Part shown: positions 8,742 through 17,787 of the stretch, piece after piece
Numbering within the stretch: position 1 is the stretch's first letter
Layout of the letters: every line of letters starts with the position of its first letter
Assembly (NCBI RefSeq): GCF_963677075.1
Contig: NZ_OY781873.1
Location: 992,001 to 1,056,000, forward strand
Direction of reading: 5' to 3'
Origin: an uncultured Sphaerochaeta sp.
Lineage (GTDB): Bacteria > Spirochaetota > Spirochaetia > Sphaerochaetales > Sphaerochaetaceae
Length of the DNA: 64,000 nt
Translations under genes and position numbers: made by a program
The notes under the pieces: generated by a model
The model's database searches: none
Told to the model about the DNA's origin: nothing
Seen by the model: the letters and a program-made list of their open reading frames with translations, nothing else

Positions 8742-8840
8742 TAATGATCTTGCACAGAAAATAAAACCCCGGTGTTTCCTTTACCTGATGGTACTGGAAT
8801 TCCGGGGTTCTTCTCTGTATGGAGAGTCTTACTTGAAGAA
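8742..8840. repeat. 99-bp direct repeat, copy 1
   Basis: This sequence is identical to 15464-15562 except for one base (c at 8828, t in the other copy). It contains a duplicated intrinsic terminator and the last codons plus stop of the isomerase gene that ends at 15551. Here that coding end (FFK-stop, read on the minus strand) has no gene attached. The copy lies exactly at the truncation point of the DUF4143 ATPase. Confidence 0.9.
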
Positions 8841-9018
8841 TACGTGACAGATACACTACTGATGATTCACTCATCTCATTGAAAATACTCTCTTTGTACT
8901 GGGTAGTAACTGTGAGTAGTGATGCTTAGGTAGTACCTAGAAAATACCTAGAAAAAGTTTGACGGATAGAAAAAAGCAGGGTAGCATAGAGATATCAACC
9001 AAACAAAAGGAGAAACGA
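8841..9018 (+). promoter_or_regulatory. Upstream region of the sugar ABC operon with tandem and inverted repeats
   Basis: The palindrome TAGGTA-G-TACCTA (8927-8939) is followed by two tandem copies of TACCTAGAAAA (8934-8944 and 8945-8955). These are good candidates for activator or repressor sites of the transporter operon, perhaps for the LuxR-type protein encoded at its end. I could not fix a convincing -35/-10 pair; a TTGACG lies at 8960-8965. Confidence 0.45.
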
Positions 9019-10122
9019 ATGAAAAAATCTATCGTTCTGATTCTAGCAATCTTGCTTACCATTTCGATGACTCTTCCTCTCTATTCACAGGGAACAAAGG
9101 AAGCTGCTGTCGATACCTCTCAGTATGTCTATGAGACACAAGGTCCTAATGGGGAAGCTCCGACGGATTACTCAAACGTAGTACTCAGTGATGAAGAGAA
9201 AGCGACTGTTAAGCAGTCAGGCTATAAAGTAGCCATTCTCATGCACGAATCTTCTGACTGGGTAAATGCAGTAATCGCAGGTGCTCGCTCTATGAGCCGG
9301 GAACTTAATATGAATGTTGTTGCTGTTACAGATGCCGGACAGGACCCGAATAAGCAACGCACTGATATTGAGACGACGCTTGCACTCAATCCGGATATTA
9401 TCATCACCCTGGTTCTTGACCCGGTCAGCGGGTCCGTAGCTCTTAAGCAGGCTATCGACAAGGGAGTTAATGTCGTACTTATCAGTAACTTGCCGAGCAA
9501 CTTCACTCATGGAAAAGATTATGCTGGTATCGTTACCGATGATCTCTTCCAGATGGGAAAAAGTGTTGCTGACATGATCGGTACCTACTTGGATGGAAAA
9601 GGAGAGGTTGCACTCATGTTCCATGATGCAAACTACTATGTTACCAATCAACGCGATCAGGCTGTTGAGGCTGTCCTCAGAAGGGATTATCCTGGAATCA
9701 AGATTGTCGCCAAGCGTGGTATTGTAAATGCAAATGACTCTGAGACTTTGGCTTCCGCCATTCTTACCCAATACCCAGGAGTGGATGCAATCTATGCACC
9801 GTGGGATGTTCTTGCTGAAGGTGTTGTTGCAGCAGCGAGAACTGCTGGAAATAAAGACGTGGGAGTATTCACTATCGACCTTGGTGCAAATAACGTCATG
9901 GATATGGCAAAGGGTGGAAACATGAAGGGTGTAGTTGCAGATCTTCCCTTCGTCCTGGGAGAGAGTCTGGTAAAGATGGGGGCTCTGAGTATGCTCGGTA
10001 AAGAAACCCCTGCATTTGTAACCGTACCCGCTATCTCCATCACAAAGGAGAATATTTCGCAAGCATGGAAGCAGTCCCTGAATAGAGACCTTCCTTCTGA
10101 GATTTCTCAGGCATTGAAGTAA
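9019..10122 (+). CDS. Sugar ABC transporter substrate-binding protein (RbsB type)
   Basis: This 367-residue periplasmic binding protein belongs to the Peripla_BP_4 (RbsB/XylF) family. A signal peptide (MKKSIVLILAILLTISM, cleavage near SQG) has no lipobox cysteine. The following domain shows YKVAILMHESSDWVNAVIAG, ALNPDIIITLVLDP and VLISNLPS, typical of type I sugar-binding proteins. The start at 9019 follows AAAGGAG. It is the first gene of an operon with an ATPase, a permease and a GH3 glycosidase, so the ligand is probably a sugar or short glycoside released by that enzyme (inference). An intercistronic hairpin after it probably raises its level over the membrane components. Confidence 0.88.
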   Translation: MKKSIVLILAILLTISMTLPLYSQGTKEAAVDTSQYVYETQGPNGEAPTDYSNVVLSDEEKATVKQSGYKVAILMHESSDWVNAVIAGARSMSRELNMNVVAVTDAGQDPNKQRTDIETTLALNPDIIITLVLDPVSGSVALKQAIDKGVNVVLISNLPSNFTHGKDYAGIVTDDLFQMGKSVADMIGTYLDGKGEVALMFHDANYYVTNQRDQAVEAVLRRDYPGIKIVAKRGIVNANDSETLASAILTQYPGVDAIYAPWDVLAEGVVAAARTAGNKDVGVFTIDLGANNVMDMAKGGNMKGVVADLPFVLGESLVKMGALSMLGKETPAFVTVPAISITKENISQAWKQSLNRDLPSEISQALK

Positions 10123-10130
10123 CCATAACC

Positions 10131-10160
10131 GTGCTTGCCGAAGGAAACTTTGGCAAGCAC
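10131..10160 (+). promoter_or_regulatory. Intercistronic hairpin after the binding-protein gene
   Basis: GTGCTTGCC (10131-10139) pairs with GGCAAGCAC (10152-10160) and lacks a T run. Its position between the binding-protein and ATPase genes suggests mRNA 3'-end protection or partial attenuation rather than termination. Confidence 0.6.
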
Positions 10161-10185
10161 ATACTTTGAAAGGACTGTAAGAGAC

Positions 10186-11673
10186 ATGAATGATTATGCA
10201 ATCGAAGCCAAAGGAATTGGCATTGGCTTCAACGGAATCCAGATACTTCACAATGTTGACTTCTCTGTACAGAAAGGGGAAGTGCATGCCTTGGTGGGTC
10301 CGAATGGAGCAGGGAAGTCGACTTTGGTAAAAATTCTCAATGGTGTGTATACCAAGGATGCAGGAACTATCTCCTTATATGGAGAAGAGCGCGATTATCA
10401 CAGCCCAGAGGAAGCTCTCCAGGCTGGCATTGCAATGGTTTTCCAGGACCTCAGTCTGGTTCCAACTATGACAGTGGCACAGAATATCTTTCTCAAATCT
10501 ATTCCATTCCGATATGGCCCTTTCATCAATGACAAAGTCAGTGCAGCACACGCCCTACAGTTGCTCGAGCGCATTGGTGTGAATGCAGAAATTAGACCGG
10601 ATGACCTCGTCTCTGATCTGAGCATTGGGCAGCAACAGCTGGTGGAGATTGCCAAGGCTCTTTCAAATGATCCCAAGATTCTCATCCTTGATGAACCGAC
10701 TGCCTCTCTGTCTACATCTGAAATTGAAAGGCTTTTTTCAGTCATCAATACTCTGAAGAAGAAGGGAATTACCATCATCTATATCACTCACTACCTGCAG
10801 GATATTTTTAAGATCTGTGACGGGGTGACCATGATTCGTGATGGGAGAGTTGTCTTCTCCAAGTCAACAAAAGCAATCACTTTGGAAGAACTTGTTGCAG
10901 CAATGACCAATGATCAAGGTGGAAAAGTCTCTTGGGAACATGTACAAGGTCTACGAGAAGCAAAACCACTATTAGAAGCTGTGAATATTACCACCCATTC
11001 CATCAATGGCGTTTCCCTTGCCGTGTACCCAGGTGAGATTGTGGGGATTGCTGGTCTTTTGGGAAGTGGGCGTACAGAATTGCTGAGAGCTCTTTTTGGT
11101 ATAGATACACTACTAAAAGGAGAGATTCGTCTTGATGGTAAACCCATCGTCTTGCATTCCACCTCTGATGCTATAGAACATGGGATTGCTCTTGTTCCGG
11201 AGAATAGAAGGGAGCAGGGACTGGTACTGGACTATCCAGTTTCTGAAAACCTGGTGATGCCAATTGTCCATAGGATAAAAAGGCTCCTGTTTGTTGATGA
11301 GAGGAAGAAAGACTCCATCTCCAAGCAATATATCAAACAGCTTGGTGTTAAGACTCAGGGTCCTGAGCAAGTGGTAAGGTATCTTTCAGGGGGAAACCAA
11401 CAGAAGATTGTGGTTGCAAAATGTCTTGCAAGTGATTCTCGTGTACTCTTGCTTGATGACCCCACCTTTGGTGTCGACCTGCAAGCGAAGCATGAGATTA
11501 TGAAAATAATCCATGCCTATGCTGCAAAGGGCAATGCCGTTTTGATGGTGTCCTCTGAGTTCAACGAATTGGCAGACTACTGCGATTCCATCTATGTTAT
11601 GAAGCGCGGAAAGCTTTCAGAATGTATGTCCGGTTCAACAACCGAAGACAATCTCCTATATATGGTCCAGTGA
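10186..11673 (+). CDS. Sugar ABC transporter ATP-binding protein (RbsA/MglA type)
   Basis: This 495-residue protein has two fused ABC domains, the usual form for ribose/galactose-type importers. The first Walker A is GPNGAGKSTLVKIL (about residue 40), with signature LSIGQQQLVEIAKAL and Walker B ILILDEPTAS. The second domain has a degenerate Walker A (GLLGSGRTELLRALFG), signature LSGGNQQKIVVAK and LLLDDPTFGVD, as is normal for the C-terminal half of RbsA. The start at 10186 is preferred because the protein then begins just before the first ABC domain and a purine-rich site precedes it. It energises transport with the permease at 11689. Confidence 0.9.
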   Translation: MNDYAIEAKGIGIGFNGIQILHNVDFSVQKGEVHALVGPNGAGKSTLVKILNGVYTKDAGTISLYGEERDYHSPEEALQAGIAMVFQDLSLVPTMTVAQNIFLKSIPFRYGPFINDKVSAAHALQLLERIGVNAEIRPDDLVSDLSIGQQQLVEIAKALSNDPKILILDEPTASLSTSEIERLFSVINTLKKKGITIIYITHYLQDIFKICDGVTMIRDGRVVFSKSTKAITLEELVAAMTNDQGGKVSWEHVQGLREAKPLLEAVNITTHSINGVSLAVYPGEIVGIAGLLGSGRTELLRALFGIDTLLKGEIRLDGKPIVLHSTSDAIEHGIALVPENRREQGLVLDYPVSENLVMPIVHRIKRLLFVDERKKDSISKQYIKQLGVKTQGPEQVVRYLSGGNQQKIVVAKCLASDSRVLLLDDPTFGVDLQAKHEIMKIIHAYAAKGNAVLMVSSEFNELADYCDSIYVMKRGKLSECMSGSTTEDNLLYMVQ

Positions 11674-11688
11674 TGTGAGGAACTACGA

Positions 11689-12648
11689 ATGAATACGATG
11701 CTATCGCAAAAAATGAAACAGGTAAAATGGAGAGAGCTGGTCATCTATTACATCTTTCTCGGGGTGATTCTTCTTTTTTCTGTGCTACTCTTTGACAAGG
11801 GGTTCCTCTCAGGATCCAATCTTATGAACATCGCTCGCCAGACTGCTATGACTTCCATCATGGCGATCGGAATGACGTTTGTTCTCTCTACCGGTGAGAT
11901 TGATCTCTCCTTCGGTTCGGTGGTAGCTCTTTCAGCTATCATCACTGCAAAAATCCTCAACAGTACTGGTAGCATTCTACTGGCCATAGTCTGTGGGCTT
12001 GCCATCGGAGCTCTCATCGGGCTAATTAATGGGCTGTTGGTTGCCAAGATGAATATTCCGTCATTCCTGGTGACCTTGGGCATGAATGGAATCGTGTTGG
12101 GACTTGCCCGCTGGGTAAGTAATTTGCAGTCAATCCCGATTAACAACGATGTTTTTACCTTTATCTTTGGTTCAGGGGATATAGGACCGCTGCCAATTCT
12201 CTTTGTCTGGACAATCAGTCTAACGATAATTGGGCATCTTTTGCTGAAGAAGACCCCATACGGAAGAAGGGTTCTTGCAACTGGTGGCAACAAGATATCT
12301 GCCATGTATTCAGGCATCAAGGTGCCCAACATCAAGATTTCTGTCATGCTGTTGAACTCTGTCATGGCTGCACTTGCTGGTATTCTCTATTCAGGAAGGT
12401 TGCACGGTGCCCGATATACCTTGGGGGAAAACGATGTAATGATCGTCATTGCTGCAGTCATCATTGGTGGAACCAGCATGAACGGTGGTAAAGGATCTGT
12501 TATAGGATCTCTCCTTGGGGCCCTCATTATGGGCATCCTGAACAATGGTTTGATACTTATGGGATTCTCCGTCGACCAACAGATGATTTTCCGCGGTTTG
12601 ATCATCATTGTTTCAGTGGCATTAACGATGAGGGAGAAAGCAAAATGA
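11689..12648 (+). CDS. Sugar ABC transporter permease (RbsC type)
   Basis: This 319-residue integral membrane protein of the BPD_transp_2 family has about eight to ten hydrophobic segments. Characteristic parts are TAMTSIMAIGMTFVLSTGEIDLS near residue 65 (read as two shorter pieces, MAIGMTFVLSTGEIDLS) and IIGGTSMNGGKGSVIGSLLG near residue 260, the usual RbsC signatures. It forms the channel for the sugar imported by this operon. The start follows GAGGAA. It overlaps the glycosidase gene by 4 bp (ATGA), so translation is probably coupled. Confidence 0.9.
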   Translation: MNTMLSQKMKQVKWRELVIYYIFLGVILLFSVLLFDKGFLSGSNLMNIARQTAMTSIMAIGMTFVLSTGEIDLSFGSVVALSAIITAKILNSTGSILLAIVCGLAIGALIGLINGLLVAKMNIPSFLVTLGMNGIVLGLARWVSNLQSIPINNDVFTFIFGSGDIGPLPILFVWTISLTIIGHLLLKKTPYGRRVLATGGNKISAMYSGIKVPNIKISVMLLNSVMAALAGILYSGRLHGARYTLGENDVMIVIAAVIIGGTSMNGGKGSVIGSLLGALIMGILNNGLILMGFSVDQQMIFRGLIIIVSVALTMREKAK

Positions 12649-14306
12649 AGAAAACCAAAGCAGAAATTGAGCAAATTATCCAATCCATGAGTCCTGCACA
12701 GAAAGCTGGACAGCTCTTTCTTCTTGCCTACCCTGGTAAGGACCCTGAAGTTATTCGTCCTCTTGTAGAGCAATATGGAATCTGTGGATGTTATATCAGC
12801 CAGGACAATGCCCAGACCTTCGATGAGGCTGAAACAATAACGACGAAACTTCAGACGATGAGTATGGAGAAGCATGGAATTCCCCTTTTGCTGGGAGTTG
12901 ATCAGGAGGGTGCTTGGGGGGTGCTGCTTCCTGAATCCCACCCTGGGCCTGGAAACATGGCACTCAATGCAATTGAAGATATTGAGGCTGTTGCTTCCAT
13001 GTATGGAATCATCGCAACAGAGATGCTAAGTGTTGGGTATAATACAGTGCTCGGCCCTTGCGCTGATGTGAACAGCGATCCCAGTTCTCCCATTATCGGC
13101 ACTCGATCCTTTGGCGAATATCCTGAACAAGTGGCTAAGTCCGTGTCTCTAGCTGTTAGGGGAGCAAGGAAGCAAGGCATTCTTACTTGTCTGAAACACT
13201 TCCCTGGCCATGGAGCCACCAGTGGCGATACCCACCGTGAGATCCCTTATATTGATAAACCGTATGAGGCCTTACTTTCCTCCGACCTCGTGCCATTCAA
13301 GGCTGGTATTGAGGCCGGTGCAGAGATAGTCATGACCAGTCATATTCGGTATCCACAAATTGATAAGGACAACCCAGCAACCCTCTCAGAGAAAATCTTA
13401 CAGGATATCCTAAGAAAGGATCTTGGTTTCTCTGGGTTGATACTCTCTGATAGCATGAACATGGGAGCAATCAGGAAAACCTATGATCCTGCCCAGTCAA
13501 CGCTACTCGCTCTACAAGCTGGTGTCGATATCGTGATGCTCAGTGAAGAGCATTATGATTTCGAGACAGGTGACTATTTAAGTAAACAACTTCGTAGTCT
13601 TCATCTTGTGGAGGAAGCTATTGAGACCGGTATTCTCAATGACAGTCTGGTGACGGATAAGCTTATGAGGATTCTTGATTATAAGTTCAACAAAATGCAG
13701 GTGCGTACTCCTAGAATACCAAGTCAGCGTTTTCAGGAACATGCACAAATTGAACTAGGTCTAGCCAAACAGGCCGTGTCCTTACTTCAAACAGGATTTT
13801 GGCCTATTCCTCCCGAAGGTGAGATTATTTGCATCAATGCGACACCTGTTTCCAGTTACCGAAACATGGTAAACAGCCGAGGCATTGGACCTAATCAGGA
13901 GACTCCTGCTTTTGATAGTTTTGTTCATGAGCTTGAGGCCTACCGTAGGATACAGATAGTCTCCTATGAACAGGTACAAGAGAAAGAGGCTTCTCTGAAA
14001 GCAGCTACAGCTCTTATTGTGGTTACGGAGGATTATCCGCTTCCTGGAGAAGATTTCATGAAGCAGGAGCAACAACAGTTGGTACAAGATTTGTGTGCAA
14101 GATATCTAGGAAAAATTGTTATTGTAGGTCTGAGAAGCCCTTATGAGCTCGCTCTCTATCCAAAACAGGTTACCTATCTTTGTGCCTATTCAAGCAGAAC
14201 CTGTTCTGCAAAAGCGACTGCACAAGTCCTCCTAGAAGGATCGTTGCAAGCTCAACAGAACAGAACTCCGGTTACCATCAGGATTGATGAATCGGAATTC
14301 GCATAA
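12645..14306 (+). CDS. Glycoside hydrolase family 3 protein (beta-N-acetylhexosaminidase/NagZ-like)
   Basis: This 553-residue protein has a GH3 N-terminal catalytic domain (about residues 1-345). KHFPGHGATSGDTHREIPY carries the Asp-His general acid/base dyad typical of NagZ-type enzymes, and LILSDSMNMGAI carries the nucleophile aspartate. A roughly 200-residue C-terminal domain follows, as in Bacillus-type NagZ. No signal peptide is seen, so it should act in the cytoplasm on an imported glycoside such as a GlcNAc-containing disaccharide. It overlaps the permease gene by 4 bp, which ties uptake to hydrolysis. The specific substrate is inferred from family motifs only. Confidence 0.85.
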   Translation: MKKTKAEIEQIIQSMSPAQKAGQLFLLAYPGKDPEVIRPLVEQYGICGCYISQDNAQTFDEAETITTKLQTMSMEKHGIPLLLGVDQEGAWGVLLPESHPGPGNMALNAIEDIEAVASMYGIIATEMLSVGYNTVLGPCADVNSDPSSPIIGTRSFGEYPEQVAKSVSLAVRGARKQGILTCLKHFPGHGATSGDTHREIPYIDKPYEALLSSDLVPFKAGIEAGAEIVMTSHIRYPQIDKDNPATLSEKILQDILRKDLGFSGLILSDSMNMGAIRKTYDPAQSTLLALQAGVDIVMLSEEHYDFETGDYLSKQLRSLHLVEEAIETGILNDSLVTDKLMRILDYKFNKMQVRTPRIPSQRFQEHAQIELGLAKQAVSLLQTGFWPIPPEGEIICINATPVSSYRNMVNSRGIGPNQETPAFDSFVHELEAYRRIQIVSYEQVQEKEASLKAATALIVVTEDYPLPGEDFMKQEQQQLVQDLCARYLGKIVIVGLRSPYELALYPKQVTYLCAYSSRTCSAKATAQVLLEGSLQAQQNRTPVTIRIDESEFA

Positions 14307-14369
14307 AACGCCTTGCAGTTGGTTTGTTCCAACAACTATACTGTGGATATGTTTAGTGAAAGAGAGCAT

Positions 14370-15212
14370 ATGAAGAAAGAACCTTCTCTAGATACAAGTC
14401 ATGTGCCCCCACAGGGGGCGGTATATGTTTCGATTCTAGAAACATTGATAGAGAAGAACAATATTTTCTTCTTGGTTTTTGATCATACAGGGACCATTCT
14501 CTTTCAGAACATTCCCAACGGTAATAGAATCAAACGGATCGAGGATCTTACGTATCTGCTTCAACAGAAGAATATCGACAAGATCCGGAAGCTAATGGAA
14601 CTCTCTATCGATGATGATATTGAGATTACCACCCATGATGGTTTCTTGGAATTTATTCTTTTTTCTCAAGCTTCACTGCCTGGGAAGTTTTTTCTCCAGG
14701 TAAAGATGCATCCTGCTGTTGAATCGACTCCTCTGGTACAGCCTGTTGGTGAGGAGAGTAGGGAACAGACAGAACAAGAGATTCAGGATATGCAGATGGT
14801 ACAAGGCTTCTTATTGGAGTTGAAAGAGCTCGAAACCATTGAGCCTTCAGAAGAGAACCGAAAGAAGGTCAAAGAATATTTTCTTCCAGAACTTGAGAAG
14901 CAGCAGGAGTTGGTTAAGGATCCTCTTACCCTCATTTGTCTTGACATCATCAAGAAGAACCTTGATGAGATTGTTGATGCTTCTGGTACTATGGGCAAAC
15001 TCTATAAGGTGCTTACTCCATCTGAGGTAAAAGTAGCTGAGTTCATTCGTATGGGTATGTCCAGCAAGGATATTGCCAATACTCTTGAGATCACCCAGAA
15101 GACAGTAGAAAACCATAGAAATAATCTCAGGGAGAAGCTTGGCCTGAAGAATAAGGGTGTTAATCTCCAGGTCTTTCTCATGAATATGGGGGAGCAAGAG
15201 AGGAATCCATAA
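14370..15212 (+). CDS. LuxR-type HTH regulator with N-terminal sensor-like domain
   Basis: The C-terminal 65 residues form a LuxR (GerE) HTH: LTPSEVKVAEFIRMGMSSKD, then EITQKTVENHRNNLREKLGL. The N-terminal half (IFFLVFDHTGTILFQN and following) looks like a PAS-type fold, and a charged helical linker joins the two. It is the last gene of the sugar ABC/GH3 operon and a candidate for its regulator. The start is uncertain: ATG at 14349, ATG at 14370 (purine-rich stretch upstream) and a TTG at 14313 are all possible. Confidence 0.75.
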   Translation: MKKEPSLDTSHVPPQGAVYVSILETLIEKNNIFFLVFDHTGTILFQNIPNGNRIKRIEDLTYLLQQKNIDKIRKLMELSIDDDIEITTHDGFLEFILFSQASLPGKFFLQVKMHPAVESTPLVQPVGEESREQTEQEIQDMQMVQGFLLELKELETIEPSEENRKKVKEYFLPELEKQQELVKDPLTLICLDIIKKNLDEIVDASGTMGKLYKVLTPSEVKVAEFIRMGMSSKDIANTLEITQKTVENHRNNLREKLGLKNKGVNLQVFLMNMGEQERNP

Positions 15213-15253
15213 ACAGAAGTCCTTTCATTTAGGTGTAAGTTTTCAGTATAAAG

Positions 15254-15296
15254 AAGGCTAGGAGCCTCTTCTATTCAAAGAAAGGTTCCTAGCCTT
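15254..15296 (+). terminator. Hairpin terminator of the sugar ABC/GH3/LuxR operon
   Basis: AAGGCTAGGAGCC (15254-15266) pairs with GGTTCCTAGCCTT (15284-15296) with one mismatch. The T run is weak. The remaining sequence to 15463 shows nothing recognisable. Confidence 0.6.
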
Positions 15297-15463
15297 GATT
15301 AAGCTTTAGTGAAACACCAAAATAGTTACGGACACGCCAATTCCGATACTCTCTAGGTTCCTTCTCTCAGCTAAAGGCCAAAACCAGCATCCAACCCGAT
15401 TCAGATTCATGGAAGCTTGATTCAGTAGGGAAGGTTAGTCGTTATCCTCAGATTGTGATGGGA

Positions 15464-15562
15464 TAATGATCTTGCACAGAAAATAAAACCCCGGTGTTTC
15501 CTTTACCTGATGGTACTGGAATTCCGGGGTTCTTCTCTGTATGGAGAGTTTTACTTGAAGAA
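15464..15562. repeat. 99-bp direct repeat, copy 2
   Basis: This copy matches 8742-8840 in 98 of 99 positions by direct reading. Here it is in its natural setting: the 3' end of the TIM-barrel isomerase gene plus its terminator. It is therefore probably the donor, and copy 1 a duplicate formed at the other end of the inserted segment. Confidence 0.9.
15481..15541 (-). terminator. Intrinsic terminator of the LacI-isomerase operon
   Basis: Read on the minus strand, CCGGGG-type stem bases at 15534-15541 pair with 15487-15494, followed by TTTTATTT. It lies just downstream of the isomerase stop at 15551. An identical copy lies at 8759-8819 within the other repeat. Confidence 0.75.
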
Positions 15563-16525
15563 CGTATGACGAAGCCAGCGTTGTGTTTTTACTGCATCTC
15601 CCGTTGCAACTAGTTCTCTTATCTCTTCCATCACTGTAGGGGTCAGTCTATTCTCTATCATCAGAAGGAACTCAACACTTTCCCTCAGTGCACCTTGCCC
15701 ATCCTCTCGGTAGGGATATTGGTCCATAGAGAACCATCCGTTGTATCCAGTCTCCTTGAGCCAGAACAAGGTCTCCACATAGAGCGGGAAATGGACCGAT
15801 CCTACAATCATGTCATCGTCCCAGGACCCATAGTTGTCATTGAAATGCATGTGAAAAAGCTTCCGTCCGTATTCCTGCAAGATGACTACCGATTCAGCAA
15901 CATTTTCACCGGCAACAAATGCGTGGCCTGTGTCTATACACACCCCAACATTATCCAGTCCAGTCTCCTTTGCCAGTAGAAGGGTGTCTGAAGCACGAGC
16001 CATGAAGGAGAAGTTTCTAGGTTCCTTGGGCTTGTACTCAAGGGCAAATTTGATATCGGGAGCGGAAGCCGCAACCTTCTTGATGTTTTCCATCAAATAG
16101 TTTCTCTCTTGTACGAGATTTGATTGCAGTACATAATCATATCCATCTTGTCCCGGCCAAATGTTTAGGGTCCCGCAACCAAGCTTCCGAGCCATCTCGA
16201 CACACTCAAAGGTGTATTCAAGTGACTGTTTACGAATTTCTGGATCCTTTGCCGCCAAGCTTCCTCTTCCCCAGCGCTTCTGGCTGAAGTGGTCAGGAAT
16301 GATTGAGACACATTGCAATCCATATTTATCCAATAACTCTCCGACTTTGTCGACGTTATCTGGCGAGACATCCCATGTACCCACCAATTCGACACCTGTT
16401 ACCCCTTCTATCTCTGAAGCTTGTCGGATGAGCGTTTCTTTGGGCAATTCATCCTTGTACCCTGAAGAGAGAAATCGGTCGCATGTATTACCCAGATTGC
16501 CCAAAATTATCGAATACTTACTCAT
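15551..16525 (-). CDS. TIM-barrel sugar-phosphate isomerase/epimerase (xylose isomerase-like)
   Basis: This 324-residue AP_endonuc_2/xylose-isomerase-like TIM-barrel protein shows EGVTGVELVGTWD, GCGTLNIWPGQDGYDY, FALEYKPKEPR, GVCIDTGHAFVAGE and LFHMHFNDNYG, the usual metal-ligand positions (Glu, Asp/His, His). Such enzymes isomerise or epimerise keto/aldo sugars. The start at 16525 follows AAGGAGGTG with good spacing. It lies 19 bp downstream of the lacI-type gene and divergent from the nucleoside transporter, so it may process a pentose released from nucleosides (inference). The gene's last codons belong to the 99-bp repeat. Confidence 0.8.
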   Translation of the reverse strand: MSKYSIILGNLGNTCDRFLSSGYKDELPKETLIRQASEIEGVTGVELVGTWDVSPDNVDKVGELLDKYGLQCVSIIPDHFSQKRWGRGSLAAKDPEIRKQSLEYTFECVEMARKLGCGTLNIWPGQDGYDYVLQSNLVQERNYLMENIKKVAASAPDIKFALEYKPKEPRNFSFMARASDTLLLAKETGLDNVGVCIDTGHAFVAGENVAESVVILQEYGRKLFHMHFNDNYGSWDDDMIVGSVHFPLYVETLFWLKETGYNGWFSMDQYPYREDGQGALRESVEFLLMIENRLTPTVMEEIRELVATGDAVKTQRWLRHTFFK

Positions 16526-16544
16526 ATGTGACACCTCCTTGTCA

Positions 16545-17561
16545 TCAACGTCCTGCGACGCTGTCACGAATCATCAACGTCCCGCTCACGAGCGTTCCCG
16601 TAGGAGCAAGGATTTTCTTTGTTTGCAACCGATCCAATAACAGTCGTGCTGCTGAACTACCAATCTGACGATTGGAAACTTTATAGGATGTTAGATGAGG
16701 TTCCATCATTGAGGACATTGGTAAATCGTCAAACCCTACCACTGAGATGTCCCTGGGGACCTTTTTGCCAGACTCTTTCAATGCCTTTATAACTCCAAAT
16801 GCTGCCACATCATTGAAACAGAATATTCCCTCAGGTAGAGAGAATCCTTTCTGTATGTATCTTTTCATATCTTCATATGCACCAGTAAATCCGGGGCGTA
16901 CCGCAAGAAGTGAATCAGCATCCATTTCCAGTTTATATTCGTTCATTGCCAAGGCAAATCCGCGTTCTCTCATGAGTACATTACCAGATTTAACCGTACT
17001 GGTAATCATACAAATCTTTTTATGTCCTGTAGAAGCCAAATGTTCCACTACATTATAAACAGCTCCTGTATTTGCCATATCAACAAAATCACAGGCAATC
17101 TGTTCAAAATAGGTATCGATTACCACATACGGTATAGAAAGTGTTTCCAGAGCTTTTATATCTTCTACGTCCAATTCTGTACCAAGGATGATTACACCTT
17201 TTGGCTGGCGTTCTTGGATTGAGTCTACTAATATATCGATGGATTTGAGTCGATGGTCAAAAATCTCGAAAGTGTAACCTGACTCACGAACAACCTTATT
17301 CATACCATCTATATAGTGCATGATAAAGATATTCTGATCTTCATTGAGAATTGAGCCATGCTTTATGATTCGGGCAAACATGATATATCCGTGACTTGGA
17401 TGACTGGTAGTTCTTTCAGTCGGGACCCGATAATTCATCTCTTTTGCAAGAGCAATAATTCGCATCCGCGTTTCATGACCTACTCCCTTGTGCCCATTGA
17501 GTGCAAGTGAGACAGTCGTTTTAGATACATTAGCCTTCTCGGCAATTTCTTTGATGCCCAT
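16545..17561 (-). CDS. LacI-family transcriptional regulator
   Basis: This 338-residue protein has an N-terminal LacI HTH (MGIKEIAEKANVSKTTVSLA, then hinge-helix region NGHKGVGHETRMRI) and a periplasmic-binding-protein-like sensor domain (GVIILGTELD, VDMANTGAVYNVVEHL, GIFCFNDVAAFGVIKAL, VVGFDDLPMSS). It is the first gene of a minus-strand unit with the isomerase and is divergent from the BMP-type nucleoside transporter. It probably represses both directions until a sugar or nucleoside signal binds. The ATG at 17561 has no strong ribosome site, but no other start would keep the HTH. Confidence 0.88.
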   Translation of the reverse strand: MGIKEIAEKANVSKTTVSLALNGHKGVGHETRMRIIALAKEMNYRVPTERTTSHPSHGYIMFARIIKHGSILNEDQNIFIMHYIDGMNKVVRESGYTFEIFDHRLKSIDILVDSIQERQPKGVIILGTELDVEDIKALETLSIPYVVIDTYFEQIACDFVDMANTGAVYNVVEHLASTGHKKICMITSTVKSGNVLMRERGFALAMNEYKLEMDADSLLAVRPGFTGAYEDMKRYIQKGFSLPEGIFCFNDVAAFGVIKALKESGKKVPRDISVVGFDDLPMSSMMEPHLTSYKVSNRQIGSSAARLLLDRLQTKKILAPTGTLVSGTLMIRDSVAGR

Positions 17562-17630
17562 GAGTGAAGCATATCCGTTCCCTAATACTGTGTCAAATAG
17601 TTTATTAAAATTTAGTTTATCATTAATTAT

Positions 17631-17756
17631 GCAGAATGGTAAAAATTCTGCTAAAACTATATATAATTACTTTTATAAAAAAGAATAATTAGAATTCGAA
17701 TGAAAACTAAAATTATTTATTTATTATTTGACTTGTGGGAATTGCTAGCCTAGAAT
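17631..17756 (+). promoter_or_regulatory. Promoter of the nucleoside transporter operon and a candidate operator
   Basis: TTGACT (17728-17733), a 17-bp spacer and TAGAAT (17751-17756) form a good sigma-70 promoter upstream of the binding-protein gene. The inverted repeat GCAGAAT-N7-ATTCTGC (17631-17651) lies between it and lacI and could be the LacI-family operator or part of the lacI promoter. The intervening sequence is very AT-rich. Confidence 0.6.
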
Positions 17757-17787
17757 AGGAATTAGAAAACAAAAAAGGAGGGAGAAC

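Noticed and set aside
9217..10287. A 356-codon minus-strand frame opposite the sugar-binding protein gene
   Set aside because: It is a shadow of a well-supported gene; the translation is Cys- and Ser-rich and resembles nothing.
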